From contig JAZRGV010000006.1 of NCBI GenBank assembly GCA_045644465.1, positions 124,001 to 188,000 of the forward strand: DNA of 64,000 nt. The letters run 5' to 3'. The position numbers were made by a program, and so were the translations under genes. The notes under the pieces were generated by a model. That model saw only the letters and a program-made list of their open reading frames with translations. It was not told the origin of the DNA and did not search any database. Of the stretch, positions 13,846 to 23,262 are shown piece after piece. Every line of letters starts with the position of its first letter. Position 1 is the stretch's first letter. Source of the stretch: HGM04593 sp045644465 (GTDB taxonomy: Bacteria > Bacteroidota > Bacteroidia > Bacteroidales > Bacteroidaceae).

Positions 13846-16464
13846 TTATGCTTCGATAATTTCGAATACCTTGTCTATTGCTGCTTTTATGCCTGCAGGG
13901 TTCTTGCCACCTGCCTGTGCAAAGTGTGCCTGGCCACCGCCACCACCTTGCATCTCGCGAGCCGCCTGGCCCACAATCTTGCCGGCATTGATGCCGCGCT
14001 CAACAAGGTCGGCACTAACCGAGATTGTCAACTGTGGCTTCTCGTTGTATATGCTTCCCAATACAATAAGCAGGTTCTCGGGCTGCTCCTGACGCAACAT
14101 AAATGCAATGTCCTTTGCTGCAGCAGGAGGTACAGGCAATACTGCGCTTATGTAACGCATGCCACCTTTCTCCTTGATGTTGCCAAGCAACTCGTTCTTT
14201 GTCATTGCAGCCTTCTCTTTTGCATATTCCTCAATCTCTTTCTTCAACTCGGCATTCTCTGTTATTGACTTGACGATAGTTGCCTTCAAGTTTGGAACGT
14301 TATTGAACAGAGCGTGAATTTCTTTCAACAGTGTCTGTGTTTTGTACAAGTGGTCTTCAAGAGCTTTGCCTGTTATTGCTTCAATGCGACGAACGCCTGC
14401 TGCAACAGAACTTTCGCTTGTGATTTTTACCATACCGATATTACCTGTTGCCGATACGTGTGTACCACCACAGAACTCAATAGAAGAACCGAACTGTACT
14501 ACGCGTACGTGGTCGCCATATTTCTCGCCAAAAAGAGCGATTGCGCCAAGCTGTTTAGCCTCCTCGATGGGGATGTTACGGTAGTCGGTGAGAGGGATGT
14601 TTTCGCGTATGCGCGCGTTGACAATGCGCTCAACCTGCTCAATCTCCTCGTCGGTAACTTTCTGGAAGTGTGAGAAGTCGAAGCGTATGCCCTCAGGTGT
14701 AACAAGTGAACCCTTCTGCTCAACGTGTGTACCCAATACCTGACGCAATGCCTGGTCGAGCAAGTGTGTACAAGAGTGGTTTGCAGCGCAAGCCGCACGT
14801 TTCTCCTTATTTACCTCAGCTGTGAATGTTGCTGCAGGGTTGGCAGGGAGCTGTTTTGTTATATGTATAGGTAAGTTGTTTTCCTTCTTTGTATCGATGA
14901 CTTCGATGCGCTCGTCGCCACATACAAGGAAACCGCAGTCACCAACCTGACCACCGCTCTCGGCATAGAAAGGAGTATCTTTCAATACAATCTGATAGAG
15001 AGTCTGGTTCTTCTGCTTTGTCTGGCGATAGCGGAGAATTGTTGTTTCATATTCAGTGTTGTCGTAACCAACAAATGTACATTCACCCTCATTCACTGTT
15101 GTCCAGTCGCCGTTCTCAACGGCAGCAGCGTTGCGTGCGCGTGTCTTCTGCTTGAGCATCTCCTCGTCGAACTGCTCCATGTTTACTGATAGGCCGTTCT
15201 CGCGAAGGATAAGTTGTGTGAGGTCGATGGGGAAACCGAATGTGTCGTAAAGTGTAAATGCCTCAACACCGCTGATTTCGCTCTTGCCGCTCTCCTTTGT
15301 TGATGCAACAATCTTGTCGAGCATTCCCATACCGGTTTCGAGAGTGCGAAGGAATGAATCTTCCTCTTCCTTCATAACCTTTGTAATAAGCTCCTGCTGC
15401 TGCTTCAATTCGGGATAAGCATCGCCCATATTCTCGATGAGTGTAGGAACGAGCTTGTACATGAATGCCTGCTTCTGTCCCAAGAATGTGTATCCGTAGC
15501 GTACTGCACGACGCAAGATGCGACGGATTACATAGCCGGCCTTTGCGTTCGATGGCAATTGGCCGTCTGTTATAGAGAACGAAATTGTACGTATGTGGTC
15601 GGCAATTACGCGCATAGCAACGTCGGTCTGGCTGTCATCGCCATATTTCTTTCCCGAAATCTCGCCGATAGCCTTGATGATTGGCTGGAATACGTCGGTA
15701 TCGTAGTTCGACTGTTTGCCCTGGAGTGCCATACAAAGACGCTCAAAGCCCATACCGGTGTCGATAACCTTTGCCGGAAGTTCCTCAAGGTGTCCGTCGG
15801 CCATACGGTTGAACTGCATGAACACGAGGTTCCAAATCTCGATAACCTGTGGGTGTGAGCCGTTCACAAGGTCGCGGCCGTTTATCTTTGCTCTCTCTTC
15901 GTCGTCGCGAAGGTCGATGTGAATTTCAGAACATGGACCGCAGGGGCCTGTATCACCCATTTCCCAGAAATTGTCTTTGTGGTTGCCGTTGATAATGCGC
16001 TCTGCAGGAAGGTGCTTCTCCCAAATTGCAGCAGCCTCGTTGTCGCGTGCAAGACCTTCGGCCTCGCAACCCTCAAAAACAGTTGCATACATACGGTTTG
16101 GGTCGAGTTTTACTACCTGTGTAAGGTATTCCCATGCCCAGTTGATGGCATCTTCTTTGAAATAGTCGCCAAACGACCAGTTACCGAGCATCTCGAACAT
16201 TGTGTGGTGGTAAGTGTCGTGTCCAACCTCTTCAAGGTCGTTGTGCTTACCGCTTACGCGAAGGCATTTCTGTGAGTCGGCAACACGCTTGCTCTTTGCA
16301 GGGCTGTTACCAAGAATGATGTCTTTGAACTGGTTCATACCGGCATTGGTAAACATCAGTGTTGGGTCGTCTTTTACGACCATTGGTGCAGAAGGCACGA
16401 TGAGGTGGCCCTTCTGCTCGAAGAATTGCTTGAACGATTCTCTGATTTCTTTTGAAGTGAGCAT
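13846..16464 (-). CDS. alaS: Alanyl-tRNA synthetase
   Basis: An 872-residue class II synthetase that charges tRNA-Ala. It starts 'MLTSKEIRESFKQFFEQKGH'. The aminoacylation core has 'PTLMFTNAGMNQFKDIILG' and 'TGMGFERL'. The editing domain has the zinc/active-site motif 'HSCTHLLDQALR' (around residue 564), later 'IEFCGGTHVSATGNIG'. A C-terminal DHHA1-like domain ends with 'GGGGGQAHFAQAGGK'. Length and order match full-length bacterial AlaS, and no lesion is visible. The promoter at 16526-16533 lies about 60 nt upstream and is divergent from the M23 peptidase gene. Confidence 0.98.
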   Translation of the reverse strand: MLTSKEIRESFKQFFEQKGHLIVPSAPMVVKDDPTLMFTNAGMNQFKDIILGNSPAKSKRVADSQKCLRVSGKHNDLEEVGHDTYHHTMFEMLGNWSFGDYFKEDAINWAWEYLTQVVKLDPNRMYATVFEGCEAEGLARDNEAAAIWEKHLPAERIINGNHKDNFWEMGDTGPCGPCSEIHIDLRDDEERAKINGRDLVNGSHPQVIEIWNLVFMQFNRMADGHLEELPAKVIDTGMGFERLCMALQGKQSNYDTDVFQPIIKAIGEISGKKYGDDSQTDVAMRVIADHIRTISFSITDGQLPSNAKAGYVIRRILRRAVRYGYTFLGQKQAFMYKLVPTLIENMGDAYPELKQQQELITKVMKEEEDSFLRTLETGMGMLDKIVASTKESGKSEISGVEAFTLYDTFGFPIDLTQLILRENGLSVNMEQFDEEMLKQKTRARNAAAVENGDWTTVNEGECTFVGYDNTEYETTILRYRQTKQKNQTLYQIVLKDTPFYAESGGQVGDCGFLVCGDERIEVIDTKKENNLPIHITKQLPANPAATFTAEVNKEKRAACAANHSCTHLLDQALRQVLGTHVEQKGSLVTPEGIRFDFSHFQKVTDEEIEQVERIVNARIRENIPLTDYRNIPIEEAKQLGAIALFGEKYGDHVRVVQFGSSIEFCGGTHVSATGNIGMVKITSESSVAAGVRRIEAITGKALEDHLYKTQTLLKEIHALFNNVPNLKATIVKSITENAELKKEIEEYAKEKAAMTKNELLGNIKEKGGMRYISAVLPVPPAAAKDIAFMLRQEQPENLLIVLGSIYNEKPQLTISVSADLVERGINAGKIVGQAAREMQGGGGGQAHFAQAGGKNPAGIKAAIDKVFEIIEA

Positions 16465-16525
16465 ATTTTTGTTGTTTTAATTATTTCTTATACAGCCAAT
16501 AATGACAATTATCCATAAAATCATA

Positions 16526-16533
16526 CAAAGTTA
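16526..16533 (-). promoter_or_regulatory. -7 box of alaS, next to a short palindrome
   Basis: Minus strand TAACTTTG at 16533-16526. The adjacent CAATATTT-TTG-AAATATTG (16534-16552) is an 8-bp palindrome between the -7 and the expected -33. It could bind a regulator. Confidence 0.45.
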
Positions 16534-16596
16534 CAATATTTTTGAAATATTGTTGGATAAAACTGCATAAAGTTGCTTCGTTTAGTGGCGATTTCT

Positions 16597-16628
16597 TTTG
16601 TCAAGCAGTGTTTAGCTTATAATATTTG
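16597..16628 (+). promoter_or_regulatory. Promoter of the M23 peptidase gene
   Basis: TTTG (16597-16600), 20 nt, then AATATTTG (16621-16628), one mismatch from TAnnTTTG. It overlaps the in-frame ATG at 16626, supporting the later start at 16677. Confidence 0.45.
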
Positions 16629-16676
16629 CAGAAAATGCGATGTTTTACTACATTTGTATTGAATTATATTCAAGAG

Positions 16677-17651
16677 ATGCGCAAGAAGTATTATACGTTC
16701 AACCCCGAAACCAACAGTTACGAGCCTGTTTACACCACCTTTGCACAGAAGGTGTTTAATGTGGTGCGTAAACTGCTTATGTTCTTCATCTTCGGAGGCT
16801 TGGCATTTCTTGTTTTTTATCTTTTTATAGACAAACCTACAGTACAGGAGTTCGAGAATGAGAATTCACAGCTCTTGGCACAATATAGAATTGTCTCGTC
16901 GCGTCTTGACAGGGCAATGACGGTGCTACAGGATATTCAGCAGCGCGATGATAATCTCTATCGTGTGATGCTCAATGCCGACCCTGTTCCTGCGAATGAA
17001 CGAAATGCCGGCTATGCTGGAACAAACAGATATGATGAGTTGCTTGGCATGAACAATGCCGAACTGCTTGTTGAGACAGCTCAGAAACTCGACCTGCTGG
17101 AGAAACAGCTATATATGCAGATAAAGTCGTTCGATGAGATTGTTACCCTTGACAAAGATGCCGAAAAACGGCTGCGTCATATTCCGGCAATACAGCCAAT
17201 CTCAAACCGCGATTTGAAACGCACAGCTTCGGGTTACGGCTATCGTATCGATCCTGTCTATAAGGTGCGTAAGTTCCACAAGGGTATGGACTTCTCGTGC
17301 GACAAGCGTACACCGATATATGCAACTGCCGACGGAGTGGTGGAGAATGCAAAATGGATGTCGGGTTATGGATACACAGTCGTTATCGACCATGGTTATG
17401 GTTACAAGACATTGTATGCCCATCTGCTCGACAAGAAATTCCTGGTGAAGAAAGGGCAAAAGGTTGTGCGTGGCGAGCAGATAGCTCTTAGCGGCAACTC
17501 GGGAAAGAGTACAGGCCCACATCTGCATTACGAGGTTATTGTAAAGGGAAAACACGAGAATCCCATCAACTACTATTTTATGGATCTCGATGCCGACGGT
17601 TACGACCAGATGTTGCAGATGGCCGAGAACCATGGTAAAATATACGACTGA
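16677..17651 (+). CDS. M23-family murein peptidase, membrane anchored
   Basis: A 324-residue protein with one transmembrane helix (about residues 32-52), a coiled-coil-like periplasmic stretch (about 60-100) and a C-terminal LytM/M23 zinc endopeptidase domain. The metal and catalytic motifs are present: 'HKGMDFSCDKRTPIYA' (HxxxD) and 'GPHLHYEV' (HxH). It probably cuts peptidoglycan cross-links or works as an envelope factor during growth and division. The start at 16677 gives the familiar N-terminus 'MRKKYYTFNPETNSYEPVY'; the earlier ATG would begin within the promoter. It is followed after 1 bp by a MerR-type regulator, so both are in one operon. Confidence 0.88.
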   Translation: MRKKYYTFNPETNSYEPVYTTFAQKVFNVVRKLLMFFIFGGLAFLVFYLFIDKPTVQEFENENSQLLAQYRIVSSRLDRAMTVLQDIQQRDDNLYRVMLNADPVPANERNAGYAGTNRYDELLGMNNAELLVETAQKLDLLEKQLYMQIKSFDEIVTLDKDAEKRLRHIPAIQPISNRDLKRTASGYGYRIDPVYKVRKFHKGMDFSCDKRTPIYATADGVVENAKWMSGYGYTVVIDHGYGYKTLYAHLLDKKFLVKKGQKVVRGEQIALSGNSGKSTGPHLHYEVIVKGKHENPINYYFMDLDADGYDQMLQMAENHGKIYD

Positions 17652-17652
17652 T

Positions 17653-18003
17653 ATGGCACTGAATACGAATAAGGATTTAAAGATGTACTACTCCATAAAG
17701 GAGGTTGCAAAGGAACTGAATGTTACCGAAACAACATTGCGCTATTGGGAAACTGTCTTTCCGCAAGTGAAACCCTATAAAGGTGCCAATGGTGTGCGCC
17801 GTTATACTAGAGATGATATAGGTGTTTTGCGAACAGTGTATCATCTTGTAAAAGAACGTGGGCTCACCCTGGCCGGTGCAAAGCAACAGTTCAAGCATGG
17901 AGGCCTTAAAGAGAGTGCCGAGACAAACAGCGAGGTGATTGACAGGCTTAAAGGTATAAAAGAGGAGTTACTTGCTTTGAAAGAACAGTTGGATAATATA
18001 TGA
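17653..18003 (+). CDS. MerR-family transcriptional regulator
   Basis: A 116-residue protein consisting of a MerR-type winged helix ('YYSIKEVAKELNVTETTLRY', then 'YTRDDIGVLRTVYHLVKERG', with 'LTLAGAKQQF') and a short C-terminal coiled coil, without an effector domain. The ATG at 17653 follows the M23 stop (17649-17651) by one base. Small MerR-like proteins are commonly found next to this M23 peptidase in Bacteroidetes. The DNA targets are unknown. Its last codons form the left arm of a 59-bp palindrome. Confidence 0.85.
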   Translation: MALNTNKDLKMYYSIKEVAKELNVTETTLRYWETVFPQVKPYKGANGVRRYTRDDIGVLRTVYHLVKERGLTLAGAKQQFKHGGLKESAETNSEVIDRLKGIKEELLALKEQLDNI

Positions 18004-18045
18004 TTAAGGCGGCTAATGGCCGCCTTAATCATATATTATCCAACT
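17987..18045. terminator. 59-bp near-perfect palindrome between convergent merR-like and rsh genes
   Basis: A 27-bp perfect stem (17987-18013 with 18019-18045) and a 5-nt loop TAATG. The GC-rich core AAGGCGGC/GCCGCCTT gives a bidirectional terminator. The stem extends into the last codons of both genes: the end of the MerR-like gene and the last residues and stop of rsh. Confidence 0.8.
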
Positions 18046-20270
18046 CTCGCGATAGTCTTGATGTTGTTTATCTTCTTCAGGTTCTCGCAGATGTTTTTTA
18101 CATCATCCACATCGTGTACGTTTATCCAAAATGTGCCTTCGAAAATGCCGTTGTTACTTTCAATGTGCATCTTTTGGATGTTGGCATTGAGCTGTTGCGA
18201 AATTATTGTGGTTATCTCGTGTAGCACTCCCATGTCGTCGATACCTGTAATCTGGATAGGTACAACAAAGTAAAGCTGTTTGTGTGTCTCCCATTTGGCG
18301 GCGAGAATCCTGTCGCCGTGGCTGCTCTTTAAAGTGTTTGCAACGGAGCAGTTTCGCTTGTGTATGATGATATGCTTGTTCTCATCGTAATAGCCCAAGA
18401 CGTCATCACCGGGGATAGGGTGGCAACAGTCGGCAATGATATATCTGTTTTTAAGGCTCTCTTCTGTCAGGTTTATAGATGTCTTGCGGTCTATGTACTC
18501 GTGTACCTCTTTTGTTGTCTCATCTTCTTTCTTCTTGTCGCGGCTGAACGAGAAAATTGATGCGAAACTCAGTTTCTTTGTGCCAAGCAGAGCATCTTTA
18601 TCCTCGTTGCCAAGCACTATATTACCCTTGCCAATCTCAACAAGCAGTTCTTCACGTTCTTTCAGCTTATGCAACTTGAGCAGTTTCTCGATGTTGCTTG
18701 TGTAGTTGCCGAGTCCCTCTTTCTCAAGAAAGGCGTTGAGTTTCTCTTCGCCTTCGTTCTGAGTCAGTCGTTGCTGACGGCGCAGAGCAGCCTGTATCTT
18801 GGCGCGTGCCTTGGCTGTTGTAACGAACGAGAGCCAGCTCTCATCAACTCTTGGTGCGTTTGATGTTAGAATTTCCACCTGGTCGCCACTCTGTAACAAG
18901 TGGTTCAGCGGAACGAGTTTGTGGTTTACCTTTGCACCTATACAGTGGTTGCCAAGGAATGTGTGTATGCTGTATGCAAGGTCGAGTGCCGTACAGTTCT
19001 GTGGCATGGTCTTTATATCGCCTTTGGGAGTAAAGACAAATATCTCGGTTGCATAGAGGTTTAACTTTATGGTGTCGAGGAAGTCGAGTGCATTTGGCTG
19101 TGGGTCGTCGAGAATCTCTTTGATGGTGTGCAGCCAGTTGTCGAGTTGCTCGTCGCTGCTTGGGTCGCCCTGGCTCTTGTATTTCCAATGTGCGGCAATA
19201 CCTTTTTCGGCCATCTCATTCATCTTCTCGCTTCGTATCTGTACCTCAATCCACTCTCCATGTGTGCTCATGAATGTGGCGTGCAGAGCTTTGTATCCGT
19301 TGGTTCTTGGCTTGTTTACCCAGTCGCGCAGACGGTCGGGATGTGCATTGTACAATTTTGTCAAGGCAATATATATATTGAAGCACTCGTTGTTCTCGTC
19401 GCGTCCTTCGCGTGGCTTGAAAATTATTCGTACTGCAAGTATATCATAGATATCTTCAAAGGCTACATGCTTCTTCTGCATCTTGTTCCAGATGGAATAT
19501 GGCGATTTCACTCGTCCTATTATCTCGTATTCAAGTCCCATGGCATCGAGCTGCTCGCGTATGGGGTTTGTGAATTGGGCATATAGCTTGTCGCGCTCCT
19601 GTTGTGTCTTTTCTATCTTTTTCTCTATGCGGTGATACTCCTCGGGGTGTTCATAGCGGAAACTGAGGTTCTCCAGCTCGGTCTTTATGCGACTCAATCC
19701 CAGGCGATATGCTATTGGAGCGTATATGTAGAGTGTTTCGCCTGCAATCTTGTACTGTTTGTTGACGTGCATGAATTCGAGTGTACGCATGTTGTGCAGG
19801 CGGTCGGCAATCTTGATGAGTATCACTCGTATGTCTTCGCTCATGGTGAGCAGCAGCTTCTTGAAGTTTTCGGCCTGTTCCGATGCGTGTGCACCGAACA
19901 CGCCTCCGGCAATTTTGGTAAGTCCGTTGACAATGTTTGCTATCTTGTCGCCAAAAAGGTTTCTTATGTCGTCAACAGTGTAATCTGTGTCTTCTACAAC
20001 ATCGTGTAGCAATGCAGCGCAGATGGATGTTGAACCCAAGCCAATCTCCTTGCATACTATGCGCGCAACGGCAAGTGGATGCATTATATATGCCTCGCCA
20101 CTGTGTCGTCTCACTCCTTTGTGTGCCTGGCGTGCGAAGTTGAATGCTTTGGTTATGATTTCAACTTTCTTGCGATGTTGCGATGCCAAATATATATCCA
20201 GCAACTCCTGAAAGGCTTCGTTTATTTGAGCCTCTTCATCAATCATCTTTTTCTCTTCGTTGCTTTCCAT
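18036..20270 (-). CDS. Bifunctional (p)ppGpp synthetase/hydrolase (Rsh, RelA/SpoT homolog)
   Basis: A 744-residue stringent-response enzyme. The hydrolase HD domain has 'RHSGEAYIMHPLAVARIV' and 'LLHDVVEDTDYT' (His89-Asp90). The synthetase domain has 'YDILAVRIIF' and 'NKPRTNGYKALHATF'. A TGS domain ('EIFVFTPKGDIKTMPQN') and a C-terminal ACT domain (from about 670) follow. Because the HD motif is intact, both hydrolysis and synthesis are expected. It is the last gene of the parA-parB-DUF5683-transglycosylase-rsh operon (11-bp gap upstream). Confidence 0.95.
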   Translation of the reverse strand: MESNEEKKMIDEEAQINEAFQELLDIYLASQHRKKVEIITKAFNFARQAHKGVRRHSGEAYIMHPLAVARIVCKEIGLGSTSICAALLHDVVEDTDYTVDDIRNLFGDKIANIVNGLTKIAGGVFGAHASEQAENFKKLLLTMSEDIRVILIKIADRLHNMRTLEFMHVNKQYKIAGETLYIYAPIAYRLGLSRIKTELENLSFRYEHPEEYHRIEKKIEKTQQERDKLYAQFTNPIREQLDAMGLEYEIIGRVKSPYSIWNKMQKKHVAFEDIYDILAVRIIFKPREGRDENNECFNIYIALTKLYNAHPDRLRDWVNKPRTNGYKALHATFMSTHGEWIEVQIRSEKMNEMAEKGIAAHWKYKSQGDPSSDEQLDNWLHTIKEILDDPQPNALDFLDTIKLNLYATEIFVFTPKGDIKTMPQNCTALDLAYSIHTFLGNHCIGAKVNHKLVPLNHLLQSGDQVEILTSNAPRVDESWLSFVTTAKARAKIQAALRRQQRLTQNEGEEKLNAFLEKEGLGNYTSNIEKLLKLHKLKEREELLVEIGKGNIVLGNEDKDALLGTKKLSFASIFSFSRDKKKEDETTKEVHEYIDRKTSINLTEESLKNRYIIADCCHPIPGDDVLGYYDENKHIIIHKRNCSVANTLKSSHGDRILAAKWETHKQLYFVVPIQITGIDDMGVLHEITTIISQQLNANIQKMHIESNNGIFEGTFWINVHDVDDVKNICENLKKINNIKTIARVG

Positions 20271-20281
20271 GCCGGTAGAAG

Positions 20282-21601
20282 TTAATATATGTTGAGGTAC
20301 TGTCCTGCTCTGATGTTGGTGTTACGCATTCCGTTCCACTTCATTATTTGCTTGACTGTTACCCTGTATTTGAGTGCTATGCCACCAAGTGTCTCGCCGC
20401 TTCTCACCTTATGGCGTTTGAGTATGCCACGTCCGCCATCGTTGGCTTTTGCTTGTTTGAGCATTTCGGCGATGCTTACTCTTGGGAAGAACTCCTGCTC
20501 CTTATGCTTGTATATGCTGTCTTCGTTGGCAAGGAATTCTGTTACAAGGTTGTTTGTGAGTCGCAGTGTGTATGGCTCGTTCTCGCCAGGGATAATATCT
20601 TTTATGTATTGCGGGTTTAAGGCGCGTATCTCTTCTATCTCGGCACCACACACCTCGGCAATCTGCTTGAAGTGCAGGTTCTTTGAAACCACAATAGTAT
20701 CGGTGGTAATAGGTGTATTGGGCTTCATGGGGCTTATGCCATGCTCCTTGTAGAATGTCATTATGTAGTTTGCAGCAATGAACATCGGCAAATATCCGCG
20801 TGTCTCGCGAGGAAGATAATAGTATAACTCCCAGAAGTCGGTCTTGCCGTCGGAGCGTGCAATGGCTTTTTTTACATTTCCCGGGCCGCAGTTATATGCA
20901 GCAATGGCTAGTTCCCATTTGCCGAACATCTTGTATAGGTCGGCAAGAAAACGTACCGCGGCCTTTGTCGATTTTATTGGGTCGAAACGCTCGTCAATGT
21001 AGTTATTCGACTTCAAACCATACAATTTTGCTGTTGAGAACATAAATTGCCACAATCCCTTAGCATTTGCTCTTGATACGGCCTTGGGGTTCAGTGCCGA
21101 CTCAATTATTGGCAGATATTTCAGCTCATTAGGTATTCCGGCTTTGTCAATCTCTTCTTCTATTATGGGCATATAGAATTCAGACATACCCAACATATAT
21201 GCAACAAGTGAACGGTTCTTTGTTGTGTATGCATCGATGCACGACCTTACCATTCTGTTGTATGGCATCTTTACTATTGTGGGCATACTCTGCAGACGTT
21301 CTGCATATATGGTGTCGGTTATTTTAATCTCTTTGTATTGGGTAGTATCATAGTCGAGTGCCTTGAGCAGGTTACGTGCCTGCCAACAGTTCAGCATGCT
21401 GTCGATCTCCTCAAGCATATATCCGGGAACTTCAAAGTCGATACTGTCGGGGAATTCAACAGTTGTGTTGAACAATGTAGTTATGCTGTCAGTTGGTACT
21501 ACATCCTTATTTTCGGCCACAGAGTCTGGCATGAATGTGCCTGCCATCGATGAGGTGGCAAGCATAACAAAGATTGTCAGAGCAGTAATGGTTTTGTACA
21601 T
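20282..21601 (-). CDS. Membrane-bound lytic murein transglycosylase (MltD-like) with LysM domain
   Basis: A 439-residue secreted protein with a signal peptide (about 1-20). The SLT domain contains the catalytic glutamate region 'YLPIIESALNPKAVSRANAK', then 'GLWQFM' and 'AIAAYNCGPGNVKKAI'. A C-terminal LysM module ('HKVRSGETLGGIALKYRVTV', about 395-439) would anchor it to peptidoglycan. It cleaves glycan strands to give anhydromuropeptides. It lies in the par operon, between DUF5683 and rsh. Confidence 0.92.
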   Translation of the reverse strand: MYKTITALTIFVMLATSSMAGTFMPDSVAENKDVVPTDSITTLFNTTVEFPDSIDFEVPGYMLEEIDSMLNCWQARNLLKALDYDTTQYKEIKITDTIYAERLQSMPTIVKMPYNRMVRSCIDAYTTKNRSLVAYMLGMSEFYMPIIEEEIDKAGIPNELKYLPIIESALNPKAVSRANAKGLWQFMFSTAKLYGLKSNNYIDERFDPIKSTKAAVRFLADLYKMFGKWELAIAAYNCGPGNVKKAIARSDGKTDFWELYYYLPRETRGYLPMFIAANYIMTFYKEHGISPMKPNTPITTDTIVVSKNLHFKQIAEVCGAEIEEIRALNPQYIKDIIPGENEPYTLRLTNNLVTEFLANEDSIYKHKEQEFFPRVSIAEMLKQAKANDGGRGILKRHKVRSGETLGGIALKYRVTVKQIMKWNGMRNTNIRAGQYLNIY

Positions 21602-21625
21602 TTTTTGTAATATGTTTCTTTTATG

Positions 21626-22366
21626 TTAAAATGTTATGTGGCAGTTAAAACCGTAGTAGTTGTTGTCGCGAGTGAACTGTTCCTTTCCATGAATCATTTG
21701 TGGCTCAATAGTGAGGTTTATGTCGTCGCTTATGTCAAAGCTCGACAGTTGTGCGTCAACATAGGCATCTATCACCGACAACGCATATACTCCTATTGTT
21801 GCGAATATGCTCATGTCGCGCCAACGGCGATAGCGGTCCTTTCTTTTTTTGAACAGGTTCTTCAGGTACTCCTTGTTTGCATCAAAGTTATATCCCGGCC
21901 TGAAAAAATCCTTGAACGAATTGGTATTCGGGTCGCTGTCCATAATGTCAAGGTATGCCTGGCGGTAATCTTTATACATCTGTCCATTCCAGTTATAGGC
22001 ATACATACAACCCACAAAACCACCGTAAACTATGGGCAGTTTCCAATATTTGCGGTTGTATATCTGTCCTCCGCCGGGTATTACAAGCGCAAGCCATGTT
22101 GCTGTCTGCACGTCGGGTTTCCAAATCTTTTTAGGCTCGTTGCCAGCAACATCGCTGCTGTCGGTTGCCATAATTGAACTTTTTGCTATAAAATCGTCAT
22201 ACGCAATCTCGGCTGCAATGGAGTCGTGTCTCATGGTCGATATAAATAGCGAGTCGCCGGCGGCCTCTTTCTGTTCCGTCTGCGATTGCGCCATAGCTTT
22301 TGTGCCGGCTGTTAATGACAGAAAAGCAATAATAATTAAACCGTATGTCAGCCGTAAATACTGCAC
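21626..22366 (-). CDS. DUF5683 domain protein
   Basis: A 246-residue protein with an N-terminal signal or membrane segment (about 1-25). The characteristic core is 'WLALVIPGGGQIYNRKYWKL' and 'PIVYGGFVGCMYAYNWN', followed by 'YRRWRDMSIFATIGVYALSV' and 'DAYVDAQLSSFDISDDI'. This is a Bacteroidetes envelope protein with two or three predicted membrane segments and unknown function. It lies 5 bp downstream of parB in the conserved partition and cell-wall operon. Confidence 0.8.
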   Translation of the reverse strand: MQYLRLTYGLIIIAFLSLTAGTKAMAQSQTEQKEAAGDSLFISTMRHDSIAAEIAYDDFIAKSSIMATDSSDVAGNEPKKIWKPDVQTATWLALVIPGGGQIYNRKYWKLPIVYGGFVGCMYAYNWNGQMYKDYRQAYLDIMDSDPNTNSFKDFFRPGYNFDANKEYLKNLFKKRKDRYRRWRDMSIFATIGVYALSVIDAYVDAQLSSFDISDDINLTIEPQMIHGKEQFTRDNNYYGFNCHITF

Positions 22367-22371
22367 TGTAC

Positions 22372-23262
22372 TTATTGGTTTAGTTTGTCGAATATAGCAA
22401 TTATGCGTTCCAATTCCTCTTCGTTCTTGAACTTGATGCTTATTTTTCCATTTCCTTTTTCATTGCATGTGAGCTGTACAGGGGTTTGGAAAAAATGTGT
22501 CAGATGCTTCTTGAGTTGATGGAAGGTGTCGCTCTGTTTTTTGTTGTTGCTACCTGCTTTTGCAACAGGTGTTTCGCTCTCTTTGGTGTTGCGTACAAGC
22601 TCTTCTACTTCACGCACCGAATATCCATTCTTTATTGTCTCGTTGAATATTCTAATCTGGTCGGCATGTGATGTCAGCGACAATAGCGCTTTGGCATGTC
22701 CCATGTCAATCTGTTTCTCTTTAAGTGCAACCTGAATGTTGCCTGGCAACTTTAAAAGACGCAAAAAGTTTGCTATTGTGGCACGTCCTTTGCCCACGCG
22801 TTTGCTCAACTGCTCTTGCGACAGATTGTGTTGCTCTATAAGCTGCTGGTATGCCAATGCTATTTCAAGTGGATTAAGGTCTTCTCGTTGAATATTCTCA
22901 ATGAGAGCCATCTCCATTGTATCTTTTTCGTTTGCACTCAAAATATACGCAGGAATGGTACTTTTCCCAGCCAATTGTGATGCTCGGAATCGTCTTTCAC
23001 CGGCAATAATCATATAAGTGCCATCATCCTCTTTACGAAGTGTTATAGGTTGAATTACCCCAAGCTCGCTTATTGAATCTGCGAGTTCCTGCAAGGCCTC
23101 TTCGTTGAAGTCTCGGCGTGGCTGGTTGGGGTTGGCATGTATCTTAGATATCTCTATTTCGCCAATAGATGATGAAGCAATAGAGCGTATGGCCTCGGTT
23201 GAAATCAGAGCGTCAAGTCCTCGTCCTCCTCCGCCTCCTAATGTGAATTTCTGTTTTGCCAT
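22372..23262 (-). CDS. parB: Chromosome partition protein ParB
   Basis: A 296-residue ParB/Spo0J CTPase and centromere-binding protein. It starts with a glycine-rich 'GGGGGRGLDALIS' segment, followed by the nuclease-like fold with 'IHANPNQPRRDFNEEALQEL', the CTP-binding 'IIAGERRFRASQLAG', and 'ALIENIQREDLNPLEIALAY'. The helix-turn-helix has 'LSQEQLSKRVGKGRATIANF', and a C-terminal dimerisation domain follows. It loads onto parS sites and works with ParA. Its ATG overlaps the parA stop by one base. I did not find an obvious parS in the window. Confidence 0.95.
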   Translation of the reverse strand: MAKQKFTLGGGGGRGLDALISTEAIRSIASSSIGEIEISKIHANPNQPRRDFNEEALQELADSISELGVIQPITLRKEDDGTYMIIAGERRFRASQLAGKSTIPAYILSANEKDTMEMALIENIQREDLNPLEIALAYQQLIEQHNLSQEQLSKRVGKGRATIANFLRLLKLPGNIQVALKEKQIDMGHAKALLSLTSHADQIRIFNETIKNGYSVREVEELVRNTKESETPVAKAGSNNKKQSDTFHQLKKHLTHFFQTPVQLTCNEKGNGKISIKFKNEEELERIIAIFDKLNQ

